Translations under genes and position numbers: made by a program
The notes under the pieces: model-generated
What the model was told of the DNA's origin: nothing
Database searches by the model: none
What the model saw: only the letters and a program-made list of their open reading frames with translations
Assembly: GCA_019739295.1 (NCBI GenBank)
Contig: JAHHDV010000004.1
Location: 1-64,000 of the forward strand
Source: Taibaiella sp.
GTDB lineage: Bacteria; Bacteroidota; Bacteroidia; Chitinophagales; Chitinophagaceae
Reading direction: 5' to 3'
Length of the DNA: 64,000 nucleotides
In this document: piece after piece, positions 39,571 to 49,303 of the stretch
Position numbering within the stretch: position 1 is the first letter of the stretch
Layout: each line of letters starts with the position of its first letter

Positions 39571-40285
39571 ATGCAATCTTCGGTATCATCTCATGGTAAA
39601 ATTCAGAATAAGGGGTCTGCAACCCTGTTCAGGAACAAGTACCTGGAACTTTTACTGACCAAAGCTCCTCCGCTGCTGATTTGGAGCATGTACCTTCCAT
39701 TGATCATATGGATGCTGTATCATATGTATAGCGGATACGGAGTTTCCGCTCTGGAAATTGCCGGCATGTTCATTTTATCGTTTTTTCGGATGGACCTTAT
39801 TCGAATATTTAGCACACAGGTTTATCTTCCACTGGATTAGTGACAATGCAAATATCCAAAAGATAGCATACATATTTCATGGCAATCATCATCATTATCC
39901 CAGGGACAGGATGCGTCTATTCATGCCTCCGGTTCCCAGTATCGTGATTTCTTCTGTCATCTTTGGTAGCTTTTACCTGGTTTTTGGCTACCACGCTTTT
40001 GTCATTTTTCCCGGCTTCATTCTCGGTTATCTGACCTATGCGAGTATGCATTATGCCATTCATGCATTCGCACCCCCCTTCAAATGGCTGAAACCTTTAT
40101 GGAGACAGCATCACCTGCATCATTATAAGGATGAGCACAGAGGCTTCGGGGTCAGTAATCTATTCTGGGATAAGGTCTTTGGTACGGCTTTCCAGCTGGA
40201 CAAAATCAAGGATAATAAAGAGGAAGTGAACAAGCTGATGTTTGAAAAAAAAGAAATAGATCTTATTCTTTTTGACCTGAAATAA
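39571..40285 (+). CDS. Sterol desaturase / fatty acid 2-hydroxylase family protein, frame broken in T6
   Basis: Two frames meet at the T6 run 39781-39786; with five T they give 237 residues reading FILSFFGWTLFEYLAHRF. The histidine clusters of the di-iron hydroxylase family are all present: EYLAHRFIFH, HGNHHHYPRD, MHYAIHAF and HHLHHYKDEHRGFG. Membrane helices surround them. Members 2-hydroxylate fatty acids of sphingolipids or modify sterols or carotenoids; Bacteroidota make sphingolipids, so a sphingolipid role is possible. Confidence 0.82.
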
Positions 40286-41535
40286 CATAATTCCCAATTC
40301 TGCACTCCAAGCACCTTTTGGCCAGGCAATATCCATTGAAGAGCTGCAACAAGGCCTGTGATTCGGCAGCCGATCGGGGATGTAGTCCGCTGTTTTTCCA
40401 CATCCTGATGATGTGATTCTGCTCAGCAGAAATATTTCCGATCAGTGAAAGGGCCTTATCCTTTAAGGATTCATCTTCCATAGTCCTGCCATAGAAAAAC
40501 AGGAATGGGGCGATCGTATTGATCATAATATTCTGAATCGAATCTTTTCCTAAGGTCTTCTTTTCATTTTGCCTGCTTTCTTTTTGAAAAATGGAAATGG
40601 CGCTCCCAGAATTCGTCCGTTCTCAGGTCAAACAAAGCATATCCTTCCTTGGGATTGTGCACTGAAAACACCTTGCTGAAGAAGGTATGGTAAGTGCTCA
40701 TCAATGCAGCAAATTGCGCAATACGGACAGTAGGAAAATTACGGGGCCGCAAACGCATAAATTTTCCACGGCAGCGGTAAGGGCCGCAGGTCAAACCTGC
40801 TGTATAAAAACACATAATCCTGGATCAATCGCTGTACATAGGGATGATCGTGATCCTGTGGCAATAGCCCTGACATACCAAAGTATAAAGCAGCTGTCAT
40901 TCGCGGGTCACTGAGCTTCTCTACAATGCTTAAAGGAACAGATAGCGCCAGCAATCGCATAGGCTGCGCATTCACTTTAAATCCAAAATTCTCTGCCAGC
41001 TTTATATACAGCAGGCTGCGCCAGTTGTACTCCAGAGATACAAAGAGACTTTGCCAGTCCTTTGTTTTTCTGCTGCCACCTTTGGATCAAAAGGTTTTCG
41101 AACCAGTCCTTTATCCTGATATCCGGCACCTGGGGCAGCATGGAGGTACAGAGAATCGGGGAAGACGAAGAAAAACAGCTTCCCGTACTTTTCCAGGATT
41201 TCCTGCCGGACAAAGGGTCTGATCTCCAAAGTAGAAAAATTGCCCCAGCTCGGAAGCCCTTCATTTTCCCAGACTACATGCAGGATAATATTCTGGTACA
41301 AAGGATGATGTTCATGGTGGTGCCGCTTCCAGTCGGATGACCTGATATGAATCTCGATATTGCCGATCCACTCTACTCCGTCTATCCTGATCCGGGCATT
41401 TGAGAAATCGGGACCCTCATCTTTATTCAACCTGCCGGGGTGAATGATCAGGAGCGACCGGCCCGCTGTATCTTGTAACTGATCCGGTTGAAACAATGCG
41501 TACTGCCAGATATATTGTAAGAATGCTTCGTTCAT
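40263..41535 (-). CDS. DUF2851 family protein, frame broken four times
   Basis: Removing one base from each of four runs (41171-41175, 41065-41069, 40762-40765, 40587-40591) joins the pieces into 422 residues, the normal length. The N-terminus NEAFLQYIWQYALFQ, central DIEIHIRSSDWKRHHH-like GNIEIHIRSSDW, and LRPRNFPTVRIAQFAALM are characteristic of DUF2851. The C-terminal CLAKRCLECRIGNYV has conserved cysteines. Function is unknown; the family is widespread in Bacteroidota. The stop overlaps the convergent hydroxylase gene by 23 bp. Confidence 0.8.
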
Positions 41536-41617
41536 GGGACGTCAGATAAGGTGATCACAGATCCTATGAACTATAAATATACATATTTTTACTGATATGC
41601 CTTTAAAACCCGATAGC

Positions 41618-42081
41618 CTATACCCAATTGCACAAAGAAGTCCTTATATCGGCAAGGCCTATGGCAAATGCGCCCGTGCTATTCTGCGCAGGATCATGAT
41701 AATATCCATAATGGATGTTTGCCTGGGGGAATAAGAGCCAGAAGTCTGAAAGTCCGTACTGCAAACCTGCTCCGGCATGGATACCTGAACTTAATATTCC
41801 TGATGTTGAAAGAAGTTCCCTCACCGGAAAAATCGCCGCTATATGTCGAATAAGAAGTATAAATCCCGGCCTGTACGAACGGAGACCACCTCCATCCTTT
41901 TCGTAAACCGAAGGTATGGCGTTTCGCCAGTATGATTTTCAATTCCTGAAACTCTCCTATACCATAAAAATGGTCCGCGCAGTTATAGCTATCATTCACT
42001 TTCAGGTAAGCATAACCGGCTTTCACAGAATTGACCCCCTTGTGCTGTTGAGGCCTTCAGTAAGATAAAGACGGTATGCAT
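41618..42081 (-). CDS. Small outer-membrane beta-barrel-like protein at the end of the mrp operon
   Basis: Start at the ATG 42081, two bases after the mrpG stop. Corrections at a G5 run (42035-42039) and a G3 run (41818-41820) give 153 residues. A short signal peptide (MHTVFILLKASTAQG) leads into alternating beta strands with aromatic girdles (SPFVQAGIYTSYSTYSG, SDFWLLFPQANIHYGYYHD), as in small porin-like or outer membrane beta-barrel proteins. Linkage to an antiporter operon is unusual. Function unknown. Confidence 0.6.
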
Positions 42082-42083
42082 GA

Positions 42084-42461
42084 TCAGGTCGATGGGGCAG
42101 AGGATGCCGGTTTATCATCATCGTCAGCATACAGCTCATCCGGGCGCTCGGGTGTCTTCCTGAATTCAGGTTGACGCCACAGCTTGATACCGGTCTTGTA
42201 GGCCGTTCTTCCGATCATATGTCCGCCTACCGGCGCAGTAAGGATCAGAAAGAAAATGATAGCAAATACTTTGGCTGTGAATGAAAACTCACCAAAATGC
42301 AAGGCAGCTGCAGCCAAAATAAAACCTATCCCGAATGTTGCCGCTTTAATCGTAACTGTAAGCCGCAGATAAAAGTCAGGCATCCGCAGTATACCCAGGG
42401 CTGCAACCAGAATAAATAAAGCACCTACGGTACTGAGTATGATTACGATGATGTCATTCAT
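42084..42461 (-). CDS. mrpG: Na+/H+ antiporter subunit G
   Basis: The 125-residue protein has three membrane helices and the MnhG/PhaG core FYLRLTVTIKAATFGIGF and APVGGHMIGRTAYKTG. Its start overlaps mrpF by 8 bp. MrpG is an essential small subunit of the multi-subunit cation/proton antiporter. Confidence 0.92.
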   Translation of the reverse strand: MNDIIVIILSTVGALFILVAALGILRMPDFYLRLTVTIKAATFGIGFILAAAALHFGEFSFTAKVFAIIFFLILTAPVGGHMIGRTAYKTGIKLWRQPEFRKTPERPDELYADDDDKPASSAPST

Positions 42462-42729
42462 TGTTCTTCACTTTTATCAGGTAGTAAGAAAATGCTATGG
42501 TCCCCAGGAACCCTATCAGCGCCAAGAGCATGGCAGCATCCAGAAATGTCGACTTTTCGGAAAGAATCGCGAATACACCGATGATAGCGATACCGATCGT
42601 TATGATCAGGTCTAATGCCACTATCCTGTCCGCGAACTTAGGGCCCTTGATCAGCCTGACCATTACCAGGAGTAAAGCCAGGCAAAGAATCGGAAAGACG
42701 ATAAACAAAAAATAATTTTCTACGGTCAT
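42454..42729 (-). CDS. mrpF: Na+/H+ antiporter subunit F
   Basis: A 91-residue three-helix protein with the conserved KGPKFADRIVALDLI and STFLDAAMLLALIGFLGTIAFSYYL. It overlaps mrpE by 4 bp and mrpG by 8 bp. Confidence 0.93.
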   Translation of the reverse strand: MTVENYFLFIVFPILCLALLLVMVRLIKGPKFADRIVALDLIITIGIAIIGVFAILSEKSTFLDAAMLLALIGFLGTIAFSYYLIKVKNNE

Positions 42730-43208
42730 CTTATTATTTCTAGTAGTTTTTTTTCAATCCCGTTTTTCATTCTCTGGATAAATCTCTCTTCATCATTCAG
42801 GTACATCACATGTATGTAAATGATCTTCTCCGGTTCATTCACATCTATGACCAGCGTACCCGGGGATAAAGCTATGATATTGGCCAGCATCGTAATTTCA
42901 AATTCATTCTTCGCATCCATAGGAAATGCAACTACTCCCGGCCTCATAAAATATTTGGGTGTGATCACATCATAAGCCACCTGGAGATTAGCCCTGATCG
43001 TGTCATAAAGAAAATACAGTAAAAATTCCAGTATCTTCGGAACCCTGGTAAAGTATTTGCGTTGTTCCGGCTTATCCTTCCGGCTGATCATCCATAATAT
43101 AACAAAACCCAGGAAATAACCTACTGCAAAGTTGGCATAATTCAGATGCCCTGTGAGGGCCACCCACAGGAAAGTCAATACCAGGTTCATCAGAAATTGC
43201 TTGACCAT
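42726..43208 (-). CDS. mrpE: Na+/H+ antiporter subunit E
   Basis: The 160-residue protein has two or three N-terminal helices and the MrpE core (FLLYFLYDTIRANLQVAYDV, ANIIALSPGTLVIDV) followed by a cytosolic HVMYL segment. It follows mrpD by 9 bp. Confidence 0.93.
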   Translation of the reverse strand: MVKQFLMNLVLTFLWVALTGHLNYANFAVGYFLGFVILWMISRKDKPEQRKYFTRVPKILEFLLYFLYDTIRANLQVAYDVITPKYFMRPGVVAFPMDAKNEFEITMLANIIALSPGTLVIDVNEPEKIIYIHVMYLNDEERFIQRMKNGIEKKLLEIIR

Positions 43209-43217
43209 AACTCTGTT

Positions 43218-44723
43218 TTAATGATTCAGTACTGCCCGGATATATGCTGAATGATCCATCAGATCCGAGGCAATTTTTTCCACTACAATATACACTTTTT
43301 CGGCCCCCAATCCAATAAAGACTGAAGTAGCTGCCAATATCACAACCGGCAGTACCAGACAGACCTTTTTCACCCAATCCATCGTCTCAAATTCATCCTG
43401 TACCAGATCCAGCGACTTCGGGCTGTCCTTCCAGAATACCTCCATCCATACCCGCGCTATAACAAATAAAGTGATGAAGCTCGCAAAAATCAATACGCCC
43501 AGCAGCCCATACTGATGCTTGGCAAAGGCCTCCTGGAACAACTGGATCTTAGGCCAGAATCCTGAAAGAGGTGGAATCCCTACCAATGAAAATAAAACAA
43601 TCGCCATTAGGAAAGACAGCTTGGGATAATCCTTATAAAAGCCGCCCAGCCTTCTCATATCCGTACTGCCCCGGATCTTATACAGCACACCGCTGACCAT
43701 AAACAGATTCCCCTTGATGATGATATCATGAATCATGTAAAAAATCACACCGGCTATCGCTGCCTTTGTATATATCCCTAAGCCGGCTATCAAATAGCCT
43801 ATATGGCAGACGATCAGGTAAGAAAATATCTTCCGCATACTGGTCTTATTGATCGTACCGAAAGCGCCTGTCAGCATAGTAGCAATAGCTATAAAAATAA
43901 AAGCGGAAAGGGTAAAGCTATCCGGCTTGAATATCAGTGTGAATACACGGATCATCGCATACACCCCCATCTTGGTGAGCAGACTTCCGAATACAGCAGC
44001 TATTGAAGATGGCGGCGTATGGTAAGAGGACGGAAGCCAGAAATACAGAGGAAATACTGCAGACTTGATACCAAAACCCACAAAGAACATTAAAGCGGTC
44101 ACACTCACCAACCCCTGGTTCCTGATCTTGGGTATGATCGTAGCGATGTCCGCCATATTCAGGCTCCCGGTGATGCCATAAAGAATGCCGATCGCGGTAA
44201 GAAAAATAGCAGATGCCAGCATATTCATCGCTACATACTTAATCGCTCCCTCCATCTGCACTTTCTTCCCTCCCAAAGTCAACAATACAAATGAAGAAAT
44301 AATGACCACTTCAAACCATACATATAAATTGAAAATATCACCGGTCAGAAATGCACCCATCAATCCCATGATCAGCAAATGAAAAATCGGGAAATAACCA
44401 TAACTGATCCTTTGGTTACTTATACCCCCTATAGAAAACATCCCAACGGCAAAACTCACAATAGAAGTGAGCAAAACAAGCACCGCACTGAATGTATCCG
44501 CTACAAAAGTAATCCCAAATGGAGGCTTCCAGTTTCCCGAATGCAATACAAGATAATCATTCTGATAGGTGGCTACAAACAATGAAAGGGATAACAGCAG
44601 TGTGACGGTGCTGCCTAACAGGCTCACCATTTTGTTCAACCTGATCCTTTTCCAGAGGAATAAAAGGACTATGGAAGTAATCAACTGAGACAGTATAGGC
44701 GCTAAAATAAAGTTTGTATTCAT
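43218..44723 (-). CDS. mrpD: Na+/H+ antiporter subunit D
   Basis: At 501 residues with about 14 helices this is the NuoN/NuoM-like ion-translocating subunit. The conserved Glu is in [13 protein letters not shown], the key Lys in [23 protein letters not shown], and [15 protein letters not shown] marks the second channel. It is homologous to complex I antiporter-like subunits; its place in the mrp gene order settles the name. The start overlaps mrpC by 4 bp. Confidence 0.94.
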   Translation of the reverse strand: MNTNFILAPILSQLITSIVLLFLWKRIRLNKMVSLLGSTVTLLLSLSLFVATYQNDYLVLHSGNWKPPFGITFVADTFSAVLVLLTSIVSFAVGMFSIGGISNQRISYGYFPIFHLLIMGLMGAFLTGDIFNLYVWFEVVIISSFVLLTLGGKKVQMEGAIKYVAMNMLASAIFLTAIGILYGITGSLNMADIATIIPKIRNQGLVSVTALMFFVGFGIKSAVFPLYFWLPSSYHTPPSSIAAVFGSLLTKMGVYAMIRVFTLIFKPDSFTLSAFIFIAIATMLTGAFGTINKTSMRKIFSYLIVCHIGYLIAGLGIYTKAAIAGVIFYMIHDIIIKGNLFMVSGVLYKIRGSTDMRRLGGFYKDYPKLSFLMAIVLFSLVGIPPLSGFWPKIQLFQEAFAKHQYGLLGVLIFASFITLFVIARVWMEVFWKDSPKSLDLVQDEFETMDWVKKVCLVLPVVILAATSVFIGLGAEKVYIVVEKIASDLMDHSAYIRAVLNH

Positions 44724-45073
44724 ATATCTATATCCTGGACATTCAATGTGTCGAGATCGTCTGTTCCTGTATTTTTATAAACTATTTTCAATAATACAAT
44801 CGCAAATGACTGTAATCCAAAACTGATAACAATAGCTGTCAGGATCAATGCCTGAGGCACCGGGTCCGCGTATGCTCCTTCCAGGCTTGTCATCTGTTCG
44901 CCTATGATAGGCGGTCTGCCCTTGGTCAGGTCTCCCATCAGGAAGATCAGCAGGTTAGCGCCGTTTCCCAGTAAAAGCAAGCCAAATAACAGCTTCACCA
45001 TGCTTCTGCGAAACATCATATATATCCCGGAGGAATACAACACGCCCACCATTACGATTAATAATAATTGCAT
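44720..45073 (-). CDS. mrpC: Na+/H+ antiporter subunit C
   Basis: A 117-residue NuoK-like protein with three helices and the motif [18 protein letters not shown] and [17 protein letters not shown]. It follows mrpB by 4 bp. Confidence 0.93.
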   Translation of the reverse strand: MQLLLIVMVGVLYSSGIYMMFRRSMVKLLFGLLLLGNGANLLIFLMGDLTKGRPPIIGEQMTSLEGAYADPVPQALILTAIVISFGLQSFAIVLLKIVYKNTGTDDLDTLNVQDIDI

Positions 45074-45077
45074 TTTT

Positions 45078-45491
45078 TCAATATGTATTTTCAGAAATTG
45101 TAAATAATATGGTCAGCGTAACTCCGATCACCACAGTATAAACACCGATATCAAAAAACAAAGCTGTACCGATACTTCCCAATACGGGCACGGCCTCGAA
45201 AAACCATATCCCTGTCATAATGGGCTTCCCCAAAAACAACGGGATCATAGCGCTGATCAGTGAGATCGACAAGCCAACAGGCAGCAGGATACCCGGCTGA
45301 TATTTAAACAATGATTTTGCACTTCTCAGCCCGAAAGCAAATGCATGCAATACAAATGCAATCGATGCGATCAGGCCACCCACAAACCCGCCCCCGGGAA
45401 GATAGTGTCCTCTCAGCAGTACGAATACAGAGAACAGGAGCAGCAATGGCAGCAAATACCGTGTAGCCGTTTGTAAGATAATCGATTTCAT
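45078..45491 (-). CDS. mrpB: Na+/H+ antiporter subunit B
   Basis: The 137-residue protein has the MnhB core [21 protein letters not shown] and [17 protein letters not shown]. It follows the 3' end of mrpA by 6 bp. Confidence 0.93.
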   Translation of the reverse strand: MKSIILQTATRYLLPLLLLFSVFVLLRGHYLPGGGFVGGLIASIAFVLHAFAFGLRSAKSLFKYQPGILLPVGLSISLISAMIPLFLGKPIMTGIWFFEAVPVLGSIGTALFFDIGVYTVVIGVTLTILFTISENTY

Positions 45492-45497
45492 AATGAT

Positions 45498-46634
45498 TTA
45501 TTCTTTTATTCCTTTATTGATCTTTAGTTTCAGCATACTATAGACGCCAATGGCAGCTATAGACAGCACGACCGTTTCAATCATTGTATCCAGGCCCCTG
45601 AAGTCGACCAGGATGACATTCACCACATTCTTGCCCTTACCCATAGTATAAGCATTCTTAGCATAGAATTCACTCACTTCCTTCTCATAGGGAGTGACCA
45701 TAGCCTGTAAGGCGATGACAGAAATCAGGGTACCGAATGCTATCGCGACAACCGCATCCCTGATCTGTATTTTCGTATTCTTGAATTGCAGGAAGTTGGG
45801 CAATTGATACATCACCAGCATAAACAATACTACAGTCAGCGTATCAATGGTAAATTGGGTCATCGCCAGATCCGGTGCACCATAGAAAATAAAAATGAGA
45901 CAGATACAGTACCCGATCACCCCCAAGGCAATCATGGCCGTCAGCCTCGAAGAAGTGGATACGATCATCATAATAGCTGCCAGCATAACGATAATGACAA
46001 TCAGCTCATATACACGGAAGCCGGATAGCCTGGACAGGTTCACGGTGATGGGAACTTCCGCAAATAATTTATAACCGACCAGTGCAGTAAAGAACACGAC
46101 GATGACCAGGAGATAGATCCTAAGGTATCCATTGTGCATAACACTGGTGTACATCCTGGAAACACCGGCGATACCTTCGGAAAACCTGATGATGATCTGC
46201 TTCGGCGACAGCGGCTCCAGTCTCTGGATAAACCGCTCAGAAGCATCACTGGCGCGGTATACCAGGATCAGCATCGAACCCAGTGCAATAGTTATCAGAC
46301 TCAGTACAAACGGAGTATTGAACCCATGCCAAACGGATAAATGAACATTGGCGTACAGGACACGGGTCGTGCCCATCAACCGGTTGACCATACCATCCAG
46401 CAGCTGGGGAAAGATCCCGAATACAATTCCCAATATGCCCAGGATGACGGGTGGCAGCCAAAGAGCCCTGTGCGGCCTCTTCAGTGCAGCAAATTTATCC
46501 GGGATCCTTCCGAAGAAAGGCAATATACCAGTGCAAAAAGCAGTGTACATCAGGATCGCATTACTGACCAAAATACAAAAGGTGATGATCCAGGTATTGA
46601 TGCCATGAAGATGGACAGATGCGTCATATACCAG
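45498..46634 (-). pseudogene. mrpA: mrpA, 3' part, separated by an insertion sequence
   Basis: This segment encodes the C-terminal 378 residues of MrpA, beginning VYDASVHLHG after the IS and including the MrpA-specific C-terminal domain (FTIDTLTVVLFMLVMYQLP, NVVNVILVDFRGLDTMIE). Removing the IS and one copy of the 4-bp target duplication joins it in frame with the 5' part (GFIAKEL-VYDASV) to give exactly 770 residues. A start inside this piece (46571) could yield a partial protein. Transcription of the downstream mrp genes now depends on read-through or a promoter in the IS. Confidence 0.9.
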
Positions 46635-46646
46635 TGTAATCTTCCC

Positions 46647-47492
46647 TTAGCTAGCTACATTCAAAACTAAATAATTCCAATCAGAGTTTCTATTATTATC
46701 CTGTTGGAATGTGGGAAACTCGGAGAGTTTTCCATATTTCAACAGGAACTCAGTTGGCGTTAGCTGCCCCAATGAAGAATGCGGTCTTTCGTTGTTGTAC
46801 ATCCATGCCCATGCATTTGCATATTTTCTTATCTGTGGGAGGTTGTCAAACATATAGCTGTCCAGTACGTCCTGTCTAAAGGTTCTGTTGAAGCGTTCAA
46901 TCAAACTGTTCTGTGTAGGCTTTCCCGGCTGGATAAATTCCCACTCTATACCGTTTTTCTTACACCAACTCTGCATAGCTTCCGCTACAAACTCCGGTCC
47001 GTTATCTGATCGGATCTTCTCAGGCTTGCCGCGCCATTCTAACAATTTTTCCAGTTCTCGTATCACCCGCCGTGCAGGCAGGCTTGTGTCTACTGCAATC
47101 GAAAGAGCCTCACGGCTGAAGTCATCAATGACGTTGAGTGTGCGTATCGTCTTCCCACTACTCAATGTGTCGTGCATGAAGTCAAGGCTCCAGGTGATAT
47201 TAGGACCTACAGGACACAGTAGAGGTGCTTTTACCCGAGCCGGAAGACGCTTCTTGCGCTTGTTCCTAAGGTTCAGACGCATAGCAGTGTATATTCTATA
47301 CACTCGTTTATGGTTCCACATATACTGTAGCTTTCTCAGCCGGTGATACATCATCCAGAAACCCCATGTACGGTGAAGTTCTGCCAGCTTGGAAAGTTCT
47401 TCGATGACTTCTGAATCATCTTTACGCTTGGCTTGGTAATAAAAAACAGACGTACTGATATTGAATAGTGAACAGGCCTGCCGTAGACTCAT
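46647..47492 (-). CDS. IS3-family transposase OrfB, DDE integrase domain (copy 1)
   Basis: The rve domain has the catalytic triad in TWSLDFMHD, KIRSDNGPEF and QNSLIERFN, with 35 residues between the second Asp and the Glu (DD35E). The printed start is internal. The functional product is probably an OrfAB fusion made by -1 frameshifting at the A7G run (47550-47556), which reads VIEKKALGPVEKRELVGY into this frame. Confidence 0.93.
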   Translation of the reverse strand: MSLRQACSLFNISTSVFYYQAKRKDDSEVIEELSKLAELHRTWGFWMMYHRLRKLQYMWNHKRVYRIYTAMRLNLRNKRKKRLPARVKAPLLCPVGPNITWSLDFMHDTLSSGKTIRTLNVIDDFSREALSIAVDTSLPARRVIRELEKLLEWRGKPEKIRSDNGPEFVAEAMQSWCKKNGIEWEFIQPGKPTQNSLIERFNRTFRQDVLDSYMFDNLPQIRKYANAWAWMYNNERPHSSLGQLTPTEFLLKYGKLSEFPTFQQDNNRNSDWNYLVLNVAS

Positions 47493-47542
47493 CCCGAAAT
47501 CTTCCCGGGCATAACCTACAAGCTCACGCTTCTCGACAGGCC

Positions 47543-47809
47543 CTAGAGCTTTTTTTCAATAACATCTTTTAGTACGGTGATCTGCAGCGTCTGTTCAGCA
47601 ACTATTCGCTTATACTGTGCCAGCTCCCGCTCCATATCTTTCATCTGTTTGAGCTGGGAAGCTTCCATGCCCGAATATTTACTCTTCCAGACGTAAAAGG
47701 TACCCTGGCTGATGCCATGTTCACGGCAGATGTCCGTAACGGATTCACCAGATTCCTGTTGCTTTAAAATCTTGATAATCTGTGTCTCGCTAAACTTACT
47801 TTTTTTCAT
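47543..47809 (-). CDS. IS3-family transposase OrfA, HTH protein (copy 1)
   Basis: An 88-residue transposase_8 protein with HTH ESVTDICREHGISQGTFYVW and a C-terminal leucine-zipper-like coiled coil (MERELAQYKRIVAEQTLQI). The A AAA AAG slippery sequence lies in its last codons. It binds the IS ends and regulates transposition. Confidence 0.93.
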   Translation of the reverse strand: MKKSKFSETQIIKILKQQESGESVTDICREHGISQGTFYVWKSKYSGMEASQLKQMKDMERELAQYKRIVAEQTLQITVLKDVIEKKL

Positions 47810-47866
47810 TGTCCCTAAATTAATAAACTACATTAAAAATCGTAGCTATTTTAGGGGAAGATTACA

Positions 47867-49046
47867 CCAGCTCCTTGGCTATAAATCCGATACTCAGGGG
47901 TAACCCGGAATAGGAAAATGCCGCCAGACCACCGGCCAGAGCCACCTGGGGCATAATTTTTCTCAGGCCCCGAAGCGTAGTGATATCTCTTGACTTGGTT
48001 TTATAGTCAATGACACCTGCCACCAGGAATAAGGTGGCCTTGTACAGGGCATGGGCGATGATGAATACAAATAAAGCCAGTAAGGATCGTTCAGAACCGA
48101 TCCCGATGAGCAGCACCATCAGCCCCAATGAGGAAATGGTGGTATATGCCAGGATACTCTTCAGGTCTCTGCGGAACAAAGACTGTACGGCTCCGTAAGT
48201 CATGGTCACACATCCTACCAGAATGATCGTTGTATGCCAGTATTCCGTCCCGCTCAGTATCGGTAATAACCGGACCAGCAGATAGATACCGGCCTTCACC
48301 ATCGTGGCTGAATGCAAATATGCAGATACGGGAGTAGGTGCTTTCATAGCACCCGGCAGCCAGAAATGAAATGGGAATTGAGCAGATTTGGTAAAAGCCC
48401 CCGCCAGGATCAGGAACAGAACCACCGGGTACACAGTGGAATGCCTGAATAATCCCGGATGCCTGAGCAGTTCGGATATAGAGTAGCTCTCCATATAGCT
48501 CCCCATGATGATAAAACCTGCCATTAACAAGAACCCTCCCCCGGCAGTTACAGCCAGGGCTATCAGGGCATTCTTCCGGGCTTGCTCATCTTCATTCTGG
48601 AAGCCGATCAGGAAAAAAGAGGATATACTCGTCAGCTCCCAGAAGATAAACAATGCCAGGAGATTATCCGACAGTACCAGCCCCAGCATAGAAGCCATAA
48701 AAAATGTCAGGTAACTGAAGAAACGCCCATGATAATGCTTTCCCTTGAGGTACCTGCCCGAAAACCAGAATACCAATGTACCGATACCGGTGATCATCAA
48801 AGAAAACAACAGGGACAATGCATCAATCCTGAAATCCAGATGTACGCCCAGCGAACTCACCCAGGAATTCCTGAACAGAAAGGTTTTTCCATCCCATATT
48901 CCCGGCAGATACGAACAAAAGAATACCAGCAATAATAAGGGCCAGATAAAAAGCCAGGAAGCAATCCGGTTTTTGAACTGCGGACTTAACGTAATCACAG
49001 CTCCCGAGACGGCGAATCCTGCAAGAATAACCAGCAATAATCCCAT
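47867..49046 (-). pseudogene. mrpA: mrpA, 5' part, interrupted by an insertion sequence
   Basis: This encodes the first 393 residues of MrpA, the NuoL-like proton channel: LFIFWELTSISSFFLIGF with the conserved Glu, and GAFTKSAQFPFHFWLPGAMKAPTPVSAYLHSATMV-type helices (Lys in TKSAQFPFHFW). It stops a few codons into the IS. It is the first gene of the mrp operon, with no other gene within 250 bp upstream. Without an intact MrpA the hetero-oligomeric antiporter is not expected to work. Confidence 0.92.
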
Positions 49047-49151
49047 TATTATTTTTTATATATAAAACTGAGTAAAGATATAAAAACTTGGGGACAATCG
49101 GAAATGATTATTGGATTAAATATTTAAGCCATATTGTGGAAATTAGTTGTT

Positions 49152-49174
49152 GCAATTTTTGATTTGAAAATTGC
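49152..49174 (-). terminator. Hairpin between the T9SS protein gene and mrpA
   Basis: GCAATTTT and AAAATTGC pair around a 7-base loop in the gap after the stop codon at 49304. On the minus strand no long T run follows, so termination would be weak. Confidence 0.35.
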
Positions 49175-49303
49175 TTGTGGGGCAACAAAAAATAAACATC
49201 AACCTCAATATTCCGTTTGGGGCCACCTAAATTTATAGTTTTTTTTCCATGCCCTTGCAAACTTATACAGGCACATCAATCCAATATTGGTTTTAATCAC
49301 TGC

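Larger units (their letters stand above)
46635..47866 (-). mobile_element. IS3-family insertion sequence, copy 1 (1,232 bp), inside mrpA
   Basis: The ends are TGTAATCTTCCC and GGGGAAGATTACA, forming imperfect terminal inverted repeats with TG...CA tips. Flanking CCAG at 46631-46634 and 47867-47870 is a 4-bp target-site duplication. OrfA and orfB overlap in the -1 frame. The 4-bp duplication and OrfB sequence suggest the IS407-like group. It lies in the same orientation as mrpA. Confidence 0.95.
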
